64,000 nt of DNA from Flammeovirga sp. EKP202 (GCF_014534745.1 NZ_JACVVP010000005.1:166451-230450), one strand, 5' to 3'. Positions 19,038 to 28,207 are shown, counted from the first letter of the stretch. A program made the numbers and translations. Notes: generated by a model from the letters alone, not told the origin.

Positions 19038-20930
19038 ATGAAGTTGAAAAATTTTTTATTATCAGCTATTACTATTTTTTTAGTATGGGGTTGTGGTAAT
19101 ACAAAACTAGAGGGAGACCAAAAGTTTGCGAATAACAACTCAGCAAAAGCCAAATTGTTTAGAGAGAGATTAGAAAAATCTCCTTCGGTACTGGATGATA
19201 AAGACGGTAATGTGATTCCGTCAAGTGACTACAAATTATCAAGAAAGTGGGAAGGCAACATTTGTAAAACGGTTTTAACCAATACAAGTGACAAAGTAAT
19301 TAACCCTAAAGAAGTTATCATTTTCGCATTAGAGCAGCATGGTATTAACCCTGATTCTCCAGTGTATGGTGAAGGTTTTCAAATGTTGCACCAAAATGGA
19401 GGTACGTTAGCGAAACACGAAAATAGAGGATCTAACACTGATAAAGACCACTATAGAATGAAGGAATTGAGAGATATTCCTACGGTTTATGGTCTATTGA
19501 ACATCAATGTAGATGAGGAAGAAAACTTTATGTTAGGTTTTACTTCTTGTAAGAAATTCATTGGCCGTATAGCTTATGACCAAAATCAAATGTTGATCGC
19601 TGTTGATGCTGAAGGATTAGCATTGGCGCCAGGCGAAAGCTGGAACCTAGAAGACTTTATCTTTATTGACGGTGAAAACCAAGGTGATTTATACGATGAG
19701 ATGTCGGATGAGATTGTAAAGAATCATCCTGCAATGAAGAGTGAAACAATGCCTATTGGATGGTGTTCATGGTATTGCTACAAAGAGGATATTACGGATG
19801 AAATCATGATGAAAAACCTGGATATCTTCGCAAAGAAAGTTCCTGAAATGGAGTACATCCAATTAGACGATGGTTACCAACCGTATATGGGTGATTGGTT
19901 AGATCCAAATCCCGCTTACGGTGATGTGAGAAAAACAATCGACGGTATTGCTGCAAAAGGTTTCAAACCTGCTATTTGGGTAGCTCCATTTATTGCACAA
20001 AAGGAATCAAGAGTATTCAAAGAGCATCCAGAGTGGTTCGTAAAAGGGAAAGATGGTAAACCATTGAACTCAAGCACTGTTACATTTGGTGGTTGGAGAG
20101 AAGGACCTTGGTATTGTTTAGACGGTACACACCCTGAAGTACAAGCACATTTAACACATGTGATCAAAACGATGCGTGAAGAATGGGGGGTAAACTACTT
20201 TAAATTAGATGCTAACTACTGGGGTGCTATCCAAGACGGAGCATTCTACGACAAATCAGCGACGCGTATTGAGGCCTACAGAAGAGGTATGGAAGCGATC
20301 TTAAAAGGATGTGATGACCAATCTGTAGTTTTAGGATGTAACGCTCCTATCTGGCCTTCATTAGGTTTGGTAACTGCTCAGCGTACATCTGCTGATATCA
20401 ACAGAAAGTGGTCTAATTTTAGAAAATTAGCGATCCAAAACTTAAGCCGTTGCTGGCAAAACGAAAAGGTTTGGGATGCAGATCCTGATTGTATCGTACA
20501 AACAGCAGACAGCCCATTTGGTGGTAATCCAAAAGAAATTACAAAAGATGAGTGGTTCTTCCACTTAACATCTATCCATGCCGTAGGTGGTTTCTCATTA
20601 GGTAGTGATAAAGCGGAATTAATGACCGATGAGGATTTCAAAATCTTAAAGAAATTATTAAAACCTACAGGTAAAGGAGCCAAGTTTAAAAACTCTAAAT
20701 TAGAAGTGGGTGTAACTGATCTTGGTGATACACAGTACTACTATGTATTCAACTGGACGGAAGAGCCAATTGATATGGATGTAGAATTGATCAAAGGAGC
20801 TAAATTAACTGATTTCTGGACAGATAAAGAAATCGGAGAGTTTGAAGGAAAGTACACTGTGAAACAACTTGCTCCACATGCTGCTAAATTATTAATGGCA
20901 ACAAAGGTGGACAATCAATTAGGGAAATAG
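19038..20930 (+). CDS. GH36-type alpha-galactosidase, lipoprotein
   Basis: The 630-residue protein is a retaining alpha-galactosidase of clan GH-D. It carries a lipoprotein signal ending VWGC (Cys19), so it is probably anchored in a membrane. After an N-terminal beta-sandwich, the barrel begins at MPIGWCSWYCYKEDIT, continues with YIQLDDGYQP and IWVAPF, places the nucleophile Asp in NYFKLDANYWG (about D391) and the acid/base Asp in QRTSADINR (about D453). A short C-terminal beta domain follows. In lambda-carrageenan or related galactans an exo-alpha-galactosidase would remove alpha-linked galactose after desulfation, which fits the sulfatase upstream. Ends at a hairpin terminator shared with the convergent DUF3781 gene. 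Confidence 0.9.
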   Translation: MKLKNFLLSAITIFLVWGCGNTKLEGDQKFANNNSAKAKLFRERLEKSPSVLDDKDGNVIPSSDYKLSRKWEGNICKTVLTNTSDKVINPKEVIIFALEQHGINPDSPVYGEGFQMLHQNGGTLAKHENRGSNTDKDHYRMKELRDIPTVYGLLNINVDEEENFMLGFTSCKKFIGRIAYDQNQMLIAVDAEGLALAPGESWNLEDFIFIDGENQGDLYDEMSDEIVKNHPAMKSETMPIGWCSWYCYKEDITDEIMMKNLDIFAKKVPEMEYIQLDDGYQPYMGDWLDPNPAYGDVRKTIDGIAAKGFKPAIWVAPFIAQKESRVFKEHPEWFVKGKDGKPLNSSTVTFGGWREGPWYCLDGTHPEVQAHLTHVIKTMREEWGVNYFKLDANYWGAIQDGAFYDKSATRIEAYRRGMEAILKGCDDQSVVLGCNAPIWPSLGLVTAQRTSADINRKWSNFRKLAIQNLSRCWQNEKVWDADPDCIVQTADSPFGGNPKEITKDEWFFHLTSIHAVGGFSLGSDKAELMTDEDFKILKKLLKPTGKGAKFKNSKLEVGVTDLGDTQYYYVFNWTEEPIDMDVELIKGAKLTDFWTDKEIGEFEGKYTVKQLAPHAAKLLMATKVDNQLGK

Positions 20931-20985
20931 TGTGTTTCCTCAGGTGATAAAGAAACAGATTGAATAATTTGTGATATTGGATTTT

Positions 20986-21022
20986 TGCCCTGGTACTCGT
21001 TGTGAGTGCTAGGGCATTTTTA
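20986..21022. terminator. Terminator downstream of the GH36 gene
   Basis: TGCCCT..ACTC..GAGT..AGGGCA forms an interrupted stem, followed by TTTTTAT on the plus strand and preceded by T-rich sequence on the same strand. It abuts the stop codon of the convergent DUF3781 gene. Confidence 0.7.
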
Positions 21023-21295
21023 TAAACAAACCTTCAGTTTATCGAGTCGATCTACAGTAATTACCCTAAATGTATAGGAGTTAATAGTGATTCTAACATT
21101 GTGTTTTACATTACTTATATAGAAATTCTTACCCTTTTTTAAATAATCATTTTCATCGGTTTCTTGTAATACTTCAAGAAGAAAAGACTCAATTTCTTGG
21201 CGATCAAAATCTGTTGAAAGTTTTTTATTGATTCGCCCATACACTAGTTCAGTGTAACAGATATTTTGAGTGATTTGTTGTTTTCTATTTGCCAT
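21020..21295 (-). CDS. DUF3781 family protein
   Basis: This 91-residue cytosolic protein matches DUF3781 in size and in phrases such as NICYTELVYGRINKKL, GKNFYISN and VRITINSYTFRVITVDRLDK. The function of the family is unknown. It lies 63 bases downstream of the DUF1801 gene on the same strand, so the two may be co-transcribed. Confidence 0.82.
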   Translation of the reverse strand: MANRKQQITQNICYTELVYGRINKKLSTDFDRQEIESFLLEVLQETDENDYLKKGKNFYISNVKHNVRITINSYTFRVITVDRLDKLKVCL

Positions 21296-21358
21296 TAATA
21301 GTATGAATCAGAGTGAGCAATCGAGTATTTCCATTGTCCCATAATTATAAATTCCTTT

Positions 21359-21793
21359 TTATATACCAAGAGTGACCAAATCCTTTACTTTATGGTATTG
21401 TAAAGTTGCTTTGATGCAAGCTTTTATTTCAGGAACAGGGATTTTTTGTTCTAGATCAAAAACGATGGCCCTTTTACCTTCATATTGAAAAGTACTCCCA
21501 AATACAGATTGGAAGGTCTCAACCAATCTGCTTGAACATTGAAAATAAAGTGCATATTGATGAGGTTTTTTAGCTTTCCAATCCATACGTAATGTACTTC
21601 CATGTTTTGTGATATAGCTTGGTTCTCCCCATTTTAGTGTTTCCTCCAAGGTGTCTATACTTTCTATTTCTTGGACGGTTTCTAAAACCAATGTTCTTAA
21701 TTGGTACATCTGAGGCTTAACAGCATCAGGATAATTTTCGAAAATGTGAAGGACTTCAGGGTTAGAGTCGAGTTGGAATGAAAGATCAGACAT
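21359..21793 (-). CDS. DUF1801 family protein
   Basis: The 144-residue product fits DUF1801 (YdhG-like small alpha/beta proteins). It shows the family features ETLKWGEPSYITKHG near residues 48-62 and a final KACIKATLQYHKVK. No signal peptide; cytosolic. The biochemical role is unknown for the family. It is the upstream member of a likely pair with the DUF3781 gene and is divergent from the DUF5996 gene. Confidence 0.85.
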   Translation of the reverse strand: MSDLSFQLDSNPEVLHIFENYPDAVKPQMYQLRTLVLETVQEIESIDTLEETLKWGEPSYITKHGSTLRMDWKAKKPHQYALYFQCSSRLVETFQSVFGSTFQYEGKRAIVFDLEQKIPVPEIKACIKATLQYHKVKDLVTLGI

Positions 21794-21972
21794 GATTATT
21801 TATTCGTTCATTATTTTTATCTTAGTAGGTAAGTATTAAGACAAAATTATTTATTACTTATTCTTTGCGGTGACCTCCTTCAAAAACGCTAAATAGATCG
21901 ACTATTCATACGTTTTATAATGTTGCACTCACCAAAAATCAATAAGAATTAACGATGATCTATTTTTGACTT

Positions 21973-21992
21973 AATACCTTACTCAAGGTATT
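21973..21992. promoter_or_regulatory. Perfect short palindrome upstream of the DUF5996 gene
   Basis: AATACCTT-actc-AAGGTATT is an 8-base perfect inverted repeat 24 bases before the ATG at 22,017. It may be an operator or a leader hairpin. Confidence 0.4.
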
Positions 21993-22016
21993 GATAATAA
22001 TAATTTTTCAAAAACA

Positions 22017-22937
22017 ATGACCCCAAAAAGCACTAATTCTCAATGGCCTGTACTCGATTTTCAAGAAATTGAAGAAACACTAGCTACGCTACACCAATGG
22101 ATTCAAATTGTTGGTAAAATCCGTTTGAAAACCATGCCTTGGCAGAACCATTCATGGCATGTGACTTTATACGTTTCTCCAAATGGTATTACAACTCAAG
22201 GGATTCCATTCAATGGGAGTTTTTTTCAGATTGATTTTGATTTTGAAAATCATAATTTGATCATAACTGCATCGCAAAAAGCACCTGAAATTATTCCATT
22301 ACAATCCATGACGGTTGCAAAGTTTCATGACTTATTGTTTGAGAAACTCACAAAACTTGGAGTAGAAGTAACAATTCACGGTAGTCCAAATGAAATGGAA
22401 CCAGCAATTCCTTTCAAGGAAAATACAACGAATAAAACTTACGATCCAGTGGCTGCCAATACCATTTGGAAAGCATTAATGCAAGCCAATTGTACCTTCC
22501 AAAAGTTCCGAAGTCAATATATAGGCAAGTGCAGTCCCGTTCATCTGTTTTGGGGAGCGTTTGATTTAGCCGTTACTCGTTTTTCAGGAAAAGATGCTCC
22601 CTTACATCAAGGTGGAATGCCTAATATGCCATTAGAGGTAATGCAAGAAGCTTATTCAAAAGAAGTGAGTAGTGCTGGTTTTTGGTTAGGTTCAAAAGAC
22701 TTTCCAGTACCTTCATTTTATGCTTATGCCTACCCGAGTTCTCCTGAGTTTGGAAACCAAAAAGTAGCACCAAAACAAGCATTTTACAGTGAAGAAATGG
22801 GAGAGTTTTTCTTGAAGTATGGAGATGTTCAACAGTCTGATAATCCCGAACAAATGCTACTAGATTTTCTGCAATCTACTTATGAGGCAGCAGCAGAGAC
22901 ATCAAAATGGGATCGAGATAATTTGGAAAGAAAATAA
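22017..22937 (+). CDS. DUF5996 family protein
   Basis: The 306-residue product fits DUF5996. Recognisable features are the N-terminal HQWIQIVGKIRLKTMPWQNH, the tract PNGITTQGIPFNGSFFQIDF, SPVHLFWGAFDLAVTRFSG in the middle, and EVSSAGFWLGSKDFPVPSFY in the C-terminal third. There is no signal peptide, so it is cytosolic. The family has no assigned reaction; many His and Trp residues hint at a metal or ligand site, which is only a guess. The gene stands alone, with a palindrome just upstream and an unusual inverted repeat downstream. Confidence 0.88.
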   Translation: MTPKSTNSQWPVLDFQEIEETLATLHQWIQIVGKIRLKTMPWQNHSWHVTLYVSPNGITTQGIPFNGSFFQIDFDFENHNLIITASQKAPEIIPLQSMTVAKFHDLLFEKLTKLGVEVTIHGSPNEMEPAIPFKENTTNKTYDPVAANTIWKALMQANCTFQKFRSQYIGKCSPVHLFWGAFDLAVTRFSGKDAPLHQGGMPNMPLEVMQEAYSKEVSSAGFWLGSKDFPVPSFYAYAYPSSPEFGNQKVAPKQAFYSEEMGEFFLKYGDVQQSDNPEQMLLDFLQSTYEAAAETSKWDRDNLERK

Positions 22938-22998
22938 AAAATAGAACAGATTATTTGTGCCAATTAATGATCTATTTTTTAGATAGATACGACCTAGA

Positions 22999-23078
22999 AA
23001 GGGAAAAGCTCTAATGACGCCATTAAATTTGCAATAAAAATCACTTTGGTGAAAGAATTGGAATAGAGCTTTTCCCTT
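22999..23078. repeat. 15-base perfect inverted repeat with a structured 50-base loop
   Basis: AAGGGAAAAGCTCTA (22,999-23,013) pairs perfectly with TAGAGCTTTTCCCTT (23,064-23,078). The loop contains a further TCAC-tttg-GTGA hairpin. It sits between two convergent genes. It could act as a terminator for both, though the tails are not T-rich. Confidence 0.65.
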
Positions 23079-23114
23079 AAGGTTTATGTAATCGTTTTAT
23101 GCTAAATACTTATT

Positions 23115-24755
23115 TTATAAAGTATTCAGATTACCAAAAACAGTTTTTTGATCATCATCTATTGTTACGATGAAGTTATTTTTACTATCCCTTGAAATTG
23201 GCTCTTTTGTATTGATTTTGATATTAACCTTTTCGAAAGGTTTTAATGGAGGAATGATAGTTTTCCCCAATTTTATTGTTTTGTTATATCTTACTGTTTC
23301 TATTTTGATATTACTTTTATTTGAATTGACTTGACCAAAATTCTGCACTTCAATCTCAACTTCATGCTCATTTATAATTTTAGGTTTTAAAGTGGAAAGA
23401 AGAGCTTCTTGATATGCAACTTTAGGCAAACGAGAATACCCAAAGAGCAGCTTTCCATTTTTGTATTTCCCTAGTAGTTTTGCGGCAAAATGCTCATTAG
23501 TGATACCGTTTCCTTTTCCATCAAAAGTGATGATTGCATTATTTCCTTTGGCTTGAATTTTAATAGCTTTTGCTCCTCTACCATAGTTGACTTCTTCTGA
23601 TGCTCCCAAACGTAAAGAGGATAAATCAAGATCAGTGTTAGGATTAAAACCTTCTTCTGCTTTTATCTCAAGGATAATTTTCTTCGTTTTTACATCGATT
23701 CTTTTTTCATTTTGAATTGTTATCAAGCGTCCTACTTTGAGCGGAATACTGATATTTTTCGAGCTATGATTATCATTGCCTAAGTCTTGTTTTTTAAGGG
23801 TGTCGATTACTGCAAAGTTAGCTTGAATAGCCCTTCCGTATTCATCTTGAAGCACCTTCATTCTCTCAAATTTATACCAATTTTCTTTCGTTTCATCATT
23901 ATAAAAAGCGATACCCGGTTGATAGGCTTGTCCATCGTCCACTGTCCAATGAACGCCATCTTTAGAACGTAAGAACCAGGCAATTCTTCCTAACCAATCA
24001 TTGACAATAAGATGATACTGTACGTGGTCCTTCCAAACCACGGGATCTTCAAAACGCCCTTCTACCTTGGGGTAGACACTTCTGTTACTTACTTGATACC
24101 ATGTGGATACACCATTTTTACTAACCCAAATACCACCACCTCGGCAGACCATAAGCATTGAGCCATCTTCTCTTTTTGCAAAAGAAAGATTGGAGAGTCT
24201 TTCAATTACTGCTCGGTCTCTAGGATCAAAATCGATGTTATGATATTTCCATGGACCATTTACTGAATCAGCAATGTAAAACCCTTTGATTACATAAATG
24301 ACAAATTTTCCTTCTTTGGTGATAAACCATTCAGGGTTGTGCCCTTTTCCCACTTCATTGACGACACTATACGGGCCAAATCGATGGTCAGCCACTGCAT
24401 GTACCACATTTGAACGTTGCCATTCCTTATGCCCTTTGACTGCATTTTCGGCCCATCGGCAAACAAAAAGATGGTATTTATTATCTTCTAGGAGTCGGAT
24501 ATTTCCGCCCCAATAGGACCAAGTAGGATCTTCGATTCCGTTTTTTATATAGCGAGGTTTAACTCCTTGTGCTCCCCAAGTTTCAGATGTTTTTTCTTCA
24601 ATTTTCGGTAATGGGGCAAAACGATCCATAAATCGTCCACCATAGACAATATTTTCCCATCCGTCTGGTAATTTTCTTTCAACATCTTGGCAGAAGGAAG
24701 TACTAGTAATTATAAAGCAGAAGAATAGTAGTACTGATAAGTTAGTAGTAGTCAT
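23115..24755 (-). CDS. Secreted five-bladed-propeller glycosidase-like protein (GH43-like)
   Basis: The 546-residue protein has a signal peptide (LLFFCFIITSTSFCQ) and a propeller domain over about residues 40-330 with repeating strands such as EDPTWSYWGGNIRLLEDNKY, NPEWFITKEGKFVIYV and FEDPVVWKDHVQYHLIVNDW. These D-P and E-D-P strand starts resemble clan F/J enzymes, GH43 and relatives. The last 200 residues are beta-rich (LEIKAEEGFNPNTDLDLSSL, HEVEIEVQNFGQVNSNKSNI), probably accessory domains. I cannot place it in a numbered family. It follows the GH43 lipoprotein gene on the same strand after 68 bases, so the two are likely an operon; the target sugar is unknown. Confidence 0.72.
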   Translation of the reverse strand: MTTTNLSVLLFFCFIITSTSFCQDVERKLPDGWENIVYGGRFMDRFAPLPKIEEKTSETWGAQGVKPRYIKNGIEDPTWSYWGGNIRLLEDNKYHLFVCRWAENAVKGHKEWQRSNVVHAVADHRFGPYSVVNEVGKGHNPEWFITKEGKFVIYVIKGFYIADSVNGPWKYHNIDFDPRDRAVIERLSNLSFAKREDGSMLMVCRGGGIWVSKNGVSTWYQVSNRSVYPKVEGRFEDPVVWKDHVQYHLIVNDWLGRIAWFLRSKDGVHWTVDDGQAYQPGIAFYNDETKENWYKFERMKVLQDEYGRAIQANFAVIDTLKKQDLGNDNHSSKNISIPLKVGRLITIQNEKRIDVKTKKIILEIKAEEGFNPNTDLDLSSLRLGASEEVNYGRGAKAIKIQAKGNNAIITFDGKGNGITNEHFAAKLLGKYKNGKLLFGYSRLPKVAYQEALLSTLKPKIINEHEVEIEVQNFGQVNSNKSNIKIETVRYNKTIKLGKTIIPPLKPFEKVNIKINTKEPISRDSKNNFIVTIDDDQKTVFGNLNTL

Positions 24756-24823
24756 ACATATATGTTGTTAAGTATAGTAATATTTATCAGCCCACCTTTA
24801 GAGGTGAACTGATATTTTTAAAA

Positions 24824-26194
24824 TTATTCTACAATAATACTCTTGACTTCCCAAGGTGTATTTTTACTTTCAGCAGCAGGTTGAAGTGCAATCTGATGCA
24901 AGTATTTTTGATGCTTTTTAAAGTCAGATAAAGGAATAATAATTTCTTGCCAGTCGGTTGTATTTGATGTATTGATGGTGAGCCATTCTTCCTGAGACCA
25001 GTCTACATTATGAGGATTATTTTTTGTATAACGTTTAGGGTTTTCATAGCTATACAAAGCCAATTTCATTTGTTGTGTTGGTGTGTGTTTCTTCAATTTT
25101 AGACGTACCTGTTTGCAAAGGTAAATTGGACTATGCAAATAAGGAGTTGAGGTGATGATCGCTCCTTTTTCAGTAGTTTTACCAAATAAGGTAGCCTCCT
25201 TTTTATTGTAATTAAAATTTGTACCCTGTTTTGCTTGCCAACCTTGTGTGGAATACGCAAAATTATAAACTCGGCCTGGTAGTGGATATTCAAGGTTGAC
25301 TTCAGGAATTTTCACGGTTCCATCTTCGTTGAAGTAAAGTGGTCTTAATTGTACCCCTCTGTAGAAAGCATTTGTTTCATGATTTTCTTGAATGCTATAC
25401 CATTGTCCTTCCCATTCAAAAGCACTTCCGTGACCACCGTCTAGATATTCCCCTTTATAGGAATAAGGTCCATGCAGAGTTTTTGACATTCCGTATTGAT
25501 TACCCCAGAAAAGGTAATACCATTCATTTCTTTTGAAAATAGTAGGCTTGTCACCCGTAGGCTTTCGTTTTCCATTGTCTAACATGATGCTTAACTTTTG
25601 AGGCTTGTCCGCCAAAGAAATCATATCATCTCCCAATGTAGCGATGTAATATTGCCCTGCTCCAAAGATGATATAATGCTTTCCATGATCTTCAAAAACT
25701 TCAGGATCATAAGATTTCGTTTTTGTGAGCCCTTTTGGAAGAAGTGGTTTGCCCAATGCGTCTTTCCAAGGTCCTTTCATGGACGGTGCCACCATTACAC
25801 CAGTGCTGTACGTTCTATTAGAGAAATACCAATAAAACTTACCGTCTTTTGTAGCTACATCTCCTGCAAAACAATTATCATGATCTCCAATATAGGTTTG
25901 AGTTGGTAGGATATTTAAATGATGTTCCCAGTCCATCAAATTTGTGGTAGACCAAAGTTCCCATCTGTCCATCACACAAGCACCATAGGTATCCCAACTT
26001 TTATCATGACCGCACATGGTATACAAAGTATCATTGACAATGATGACATGCGGATCAGCCAAACCTCTATCGGGAGCTATACTATTGATACTTACAGGTT
26101 CTTTTGTAACGGTTTTATGTTGCTGTTTGATACATGAAAAGGAGGTGAAAAAAAGGATGCAATAGATGCATTTCAATACGTACTTGTTTACCAT
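24824..26194 (-). CDS. GH43-family lipoprotein with C-terminal carbohydrate-binding-like domain
   Basis: The 456-residue product has a lipoprotein signal ending SFSC (Cys21). The five-bladed propeller starts at RGLADPHVIIVNDTLY, where D47 fits the GH43 catalytic base; D163 in SYDPEVFEDHGKHYIIFG fits the pKa modulator. At the place where GH43 enzymes usually show the acid Glu in an E-G-P turn, this protein reads GDKPTIFKRNEWYYLFW, so Glu is replaced by Asp (D215). From about residue 315 a jelly-roll-like domain follows (KQVRLKLKKHTPTQQMKLAL, DWQEIIIPLSDFKK), similar to carbohydrate-binding modules. It is the first gene of a probable two-gene operon with the propeller protein downstream. Confidence 0.82.
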   Translation of the reverse strand: MVNKYVLKCIYCILFFTSFSCIKQQHKTVTKEPVSINSIAPDRGLADPHVIIVNDTLYTMCGHDKSWDTYGACVMDRWELWSTTNLMDWEHHLNILPTQTYIGDHDNCFAGDVATKDGKFYWYFSNRTYSTGVMVAPSMKGPWKDALGKPLLPKGLTKTKSYDPEVFEDHGKHYIIFGAGQYYIATLGDDMISLADKPQKLSIMLDNGKRKPTGDKPTIFKRNEWYYLFWGNQYGMSKTLHGPYSYKGEYLDGGHGSAFEWEGQWYSIQENHETNAFYRGVQLRPLYFNEDGTVKIPEVNLEYPLPGRVYNFAYSTQGWQAKQGTNFNYNKKEATLFGKTTEKGAIITSTPYLHSPIYLCKQVRLKLKKHTPTQQMKLALYSYENPKRYTKNNPHNVDWSQEEWLTINTSNTTDWQEIIIPLSDFKKHQKYLHQIALQPAAESKNTPWEVKSIIVE

Positions 26195-26390
26195 TTTTAA
26201 TATTCTATTTTTAAAGTGTCATTTCATTTCAAATAGGATATTACTAAATGTTACTACAATAAAAAGAAAGTAATTTTCACGTATTTCGTCCTACAATAAA
26301 TCACCCTTTAAATAAGAAATATTTACCCTCTGTATGAGTTCATCATCTAAGAAAGGAATTGCAGTAGACTGTCAAATTTCAAAAGTAAAC

Positions 26391-26423
26391 AAAAAGGTTG
26401 TCACATTATGATGTAACAACCTT
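26391..26423 (-). terminator. Terminator of the small acidic-protein gene
   Basis: AAGGTTGT / ACAACCTT (26,394-26,423) forms the stem; on the minus strand it ends in TTTTTG. It lies 27 bases after the stop of the 51-residue ORF, which supports that ORF as a real transcript. Confidence 0.7.
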
Positions 26424-26449
26424 CCTTAAGAGATATTTTATGAGATGGA

Positions 26450-26605
26450 TTAAATCTCGTCATCAATATCTAAATCAAATTTTTCTAGCGAATTGATTTG
26501 ATCTTCCCAATCCGAACCCTCTATATCTTCTAGTTCATCAAAAGAAGTTTCATCATTTTCTAATAATAAATCGTCGTCTAAATCGAATGTTAAGAAATCG
26601 TCCAT
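26450..26605 (-). CDS. Small, highly acidic protein of 51 residues
   Basis: The frame runs from ATG at 26,605 to TAA and encodes MDDFLTFDLDDDLLLENDET and on to EKFDLDIDDEI. Nearly half the residues are Asp or Glu and only one is Lys or Arg. There is no signal peptide. The even acidic-hydrophobic alternation suggests a partner-binding or DNA-mimic-like peptide, but no family is recognised. A dedicated terminator downstream and absence of stops support it. Confidence 0.6.
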   Translation of the reverse strand: MDDFLTFDLDDDLLLENDETSFDELEDIEGSDWEDQINSLEKFDLDIDDEI

Positions 26606-26741
26606 AGCAATAAGCATTAAAGTGTTTTAGAATAAATTGAAATACACTCTATAGTACGCCAATGTCTTCACTATGTTTTTAGTATTAGAATCTATTTACA
26701 GAAAATAAAATTGATTCTTAAATCACTGTTAATGAATTGGT

Positions 26742-27434
26742 TTAGGTGCTTATTTTCTTGCGACCAAACAGAGGTCCAGTTCTTAAAGGTTTGATAGTGT
26801 GTGATACTTTTACCCTTATCATATTTGATTCATTGATAAATGAGGATTCAGCTTTAGTATAACTTCTTTCATTGATATATTGTAGGGTAACAAAAACATT
26901 TTTATACGCTTTCCTTGTCAGTCCAATGTATAATCTGTTAGAAGCTACTCTAGATTTGGGATCATTCAAAACAAAGAAGGGTTCAGCACCCAAAGTACAA
27001 TATCCAAAGAAAGTAGAAAACTTGACCGAAGGATTATATCTTAACCTAAACCGCGTATCTGTACCATCAAAGAAGATTTGTTCTTCAAAACGTACACGTT
27101 GAGTAAAAGTGAAAATACTTAGCCTTGAATTGAACACAAAGTCTTGATAAGGACGGAACTCCTCTCTGGCGGCATCGCCCGCAACAAACATGACACCTCC
27201 TCTGACATAAAAATTATCATTTATGTCATATCTTAAACCACTTCTTGCTTGCCATCTTTCACCTTCAGGAAAGTAAAAACGGTAACCTACATCAGAATCA
27301 ATAGAAAACTTGTATGACAGTTTATAGCGATTAAAATAATGCAGCCATAAAATATCATCTTGAGCAAATGATTTATTTGTAGTAATGACAACAATAACGA
27401 AGCCTATAATTAGGTGGCATATAGTTTTTGTCAT
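26742..27434 (-). CDS. DUF2490 family outer-membrane-like protein
   Basis: The 230-residue protein has a signal peptide (..VVITTNKSFAQ) and then amphipathic strands of a small beta-barrel: WLHYFNRYKLSYKFSIDSDV, RWQARSGLRYDINDNFYVRG, TFTQRVRFEEQIFFDGTDTR and FRLRYNP. These are typical of DUF2490 proteins, thought to sit in the outer membrane. Function unknown. It is monocistronic as far as I can see. Confidence 0.85.
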   Translation of the reverse strand: MTKTICHLIIGFVIVVITTNKSFAQDDILWLHYFNRYKLSYKFSIDSDVGYRFYFPEGERWQARSGLRYDINDNFYVRGGVMFVAGDAAREEFRPYQDFVFNSRLSIFTFTQRVRFEEQIFFDGTDTRFRLRYNPSVKFSTFFGYCTLGAEPFFVLNDPKSRVASNRLYIGLTRKAYKNVFVTLQYINERSYTKAESSFINESNMIRVKVSHTIKPLRTGPLFGRKKIST

Positions 27435-27808
27435 GTTAGGTTTTTGAAATAATGATTGATATAAAACAAAATTAGTGATTAAATTTTGATATACATCTTA
27501 TTCAATTGATTAACTCCGTTAATTAATCATAATCATGACAATAAGAGCGAATTTTGAAATTTACTTTTAAATGGTGAAAGAGCTAAATTAAGTTTGTGTA
27601 ACCACTAAATTTAGATGATTATTTATTATTTAGGATACTGGTAACTGTGAAATTTAAATGGGGAAAGTATTTATAATGCTTTTAGGTTGAAACAACAACA
27701 AGTTATTCTTTAAAGTTTGGTAGCATTATTTGATGTGAAGGAATTTGTTATAAGTAATCTTAAATTGATATTAGTTTATATTCTAACAAATTAATTCTCA
27801 TTTTGGTT
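27435..27808. other. Intergenic region, nothing recognised
   Basis: AT-rich, 374 bases between two minus-strand genes. I see no gene, no terminator with a clear T tract, and no strong promoter. Confidence 0.4.
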
Positions 27809-28207
27809 TTAGCATACTTTCATTTGTCTTTCTACATTTTGGATATCGATATAAGCATCAATCCAGTCTTTCGCTTCATGCAACTTTTTAAAAGTGTTGA
27901 TACTCCATCCTCTGTTGTAACCCATTGTCTCTAGGGTATTTCTTTCAAAATGTGAAGCTGAGGTCACAATGACAAATTGGATTTGCCTAGAGAAACCTAA
28001 CTCACTTAAGCGAGCAATTGTGGTGTACTTATCAGTGATGTCAAAAGGAAAATCGAGCTGAGAGCCATCAACAAAAAGTAAGCTGGAGTGATTTTGCCTG
28101 AGAAAACTAGCACATTCTTTAAGAGCGATTATTAAAGAATCAATTTTAGGTGTACCTTCTAATGTTAGTCTCACTAAGTAAGCGTTTGTTGAAATATTAT
28201 AATTCAT
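27809..28207 (-). CDS. STAS/SpoIIAA-like small protein
   Basis: The 132-residue cytosolic protein has the alternating strand-helix pattern of SpoIIAA/STAS-like proteins: YLVRLTLEGTPKIDSLIIAL, then SSLLFVDGSQLDFPF, QIQFVIVTSASHFERN and a final helix HEAKDWIDAYIDIQ. Such proteins bind partner proteins or small molecules. No specific role can be given. It stands alone. Confidence 0.6.
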   Translation of the reverse strand: MNYNISTNAYLVRLTLEGTPKIDSLIIALKECASFLRQNHSSLLFVDGSQLDFPFDITDKYTTIARLSELGFSRQIQFVIVTSASHFERNTLETMGYNRGWSINTFKKLHEAKDWIDAYIDIQNVERQMKVC

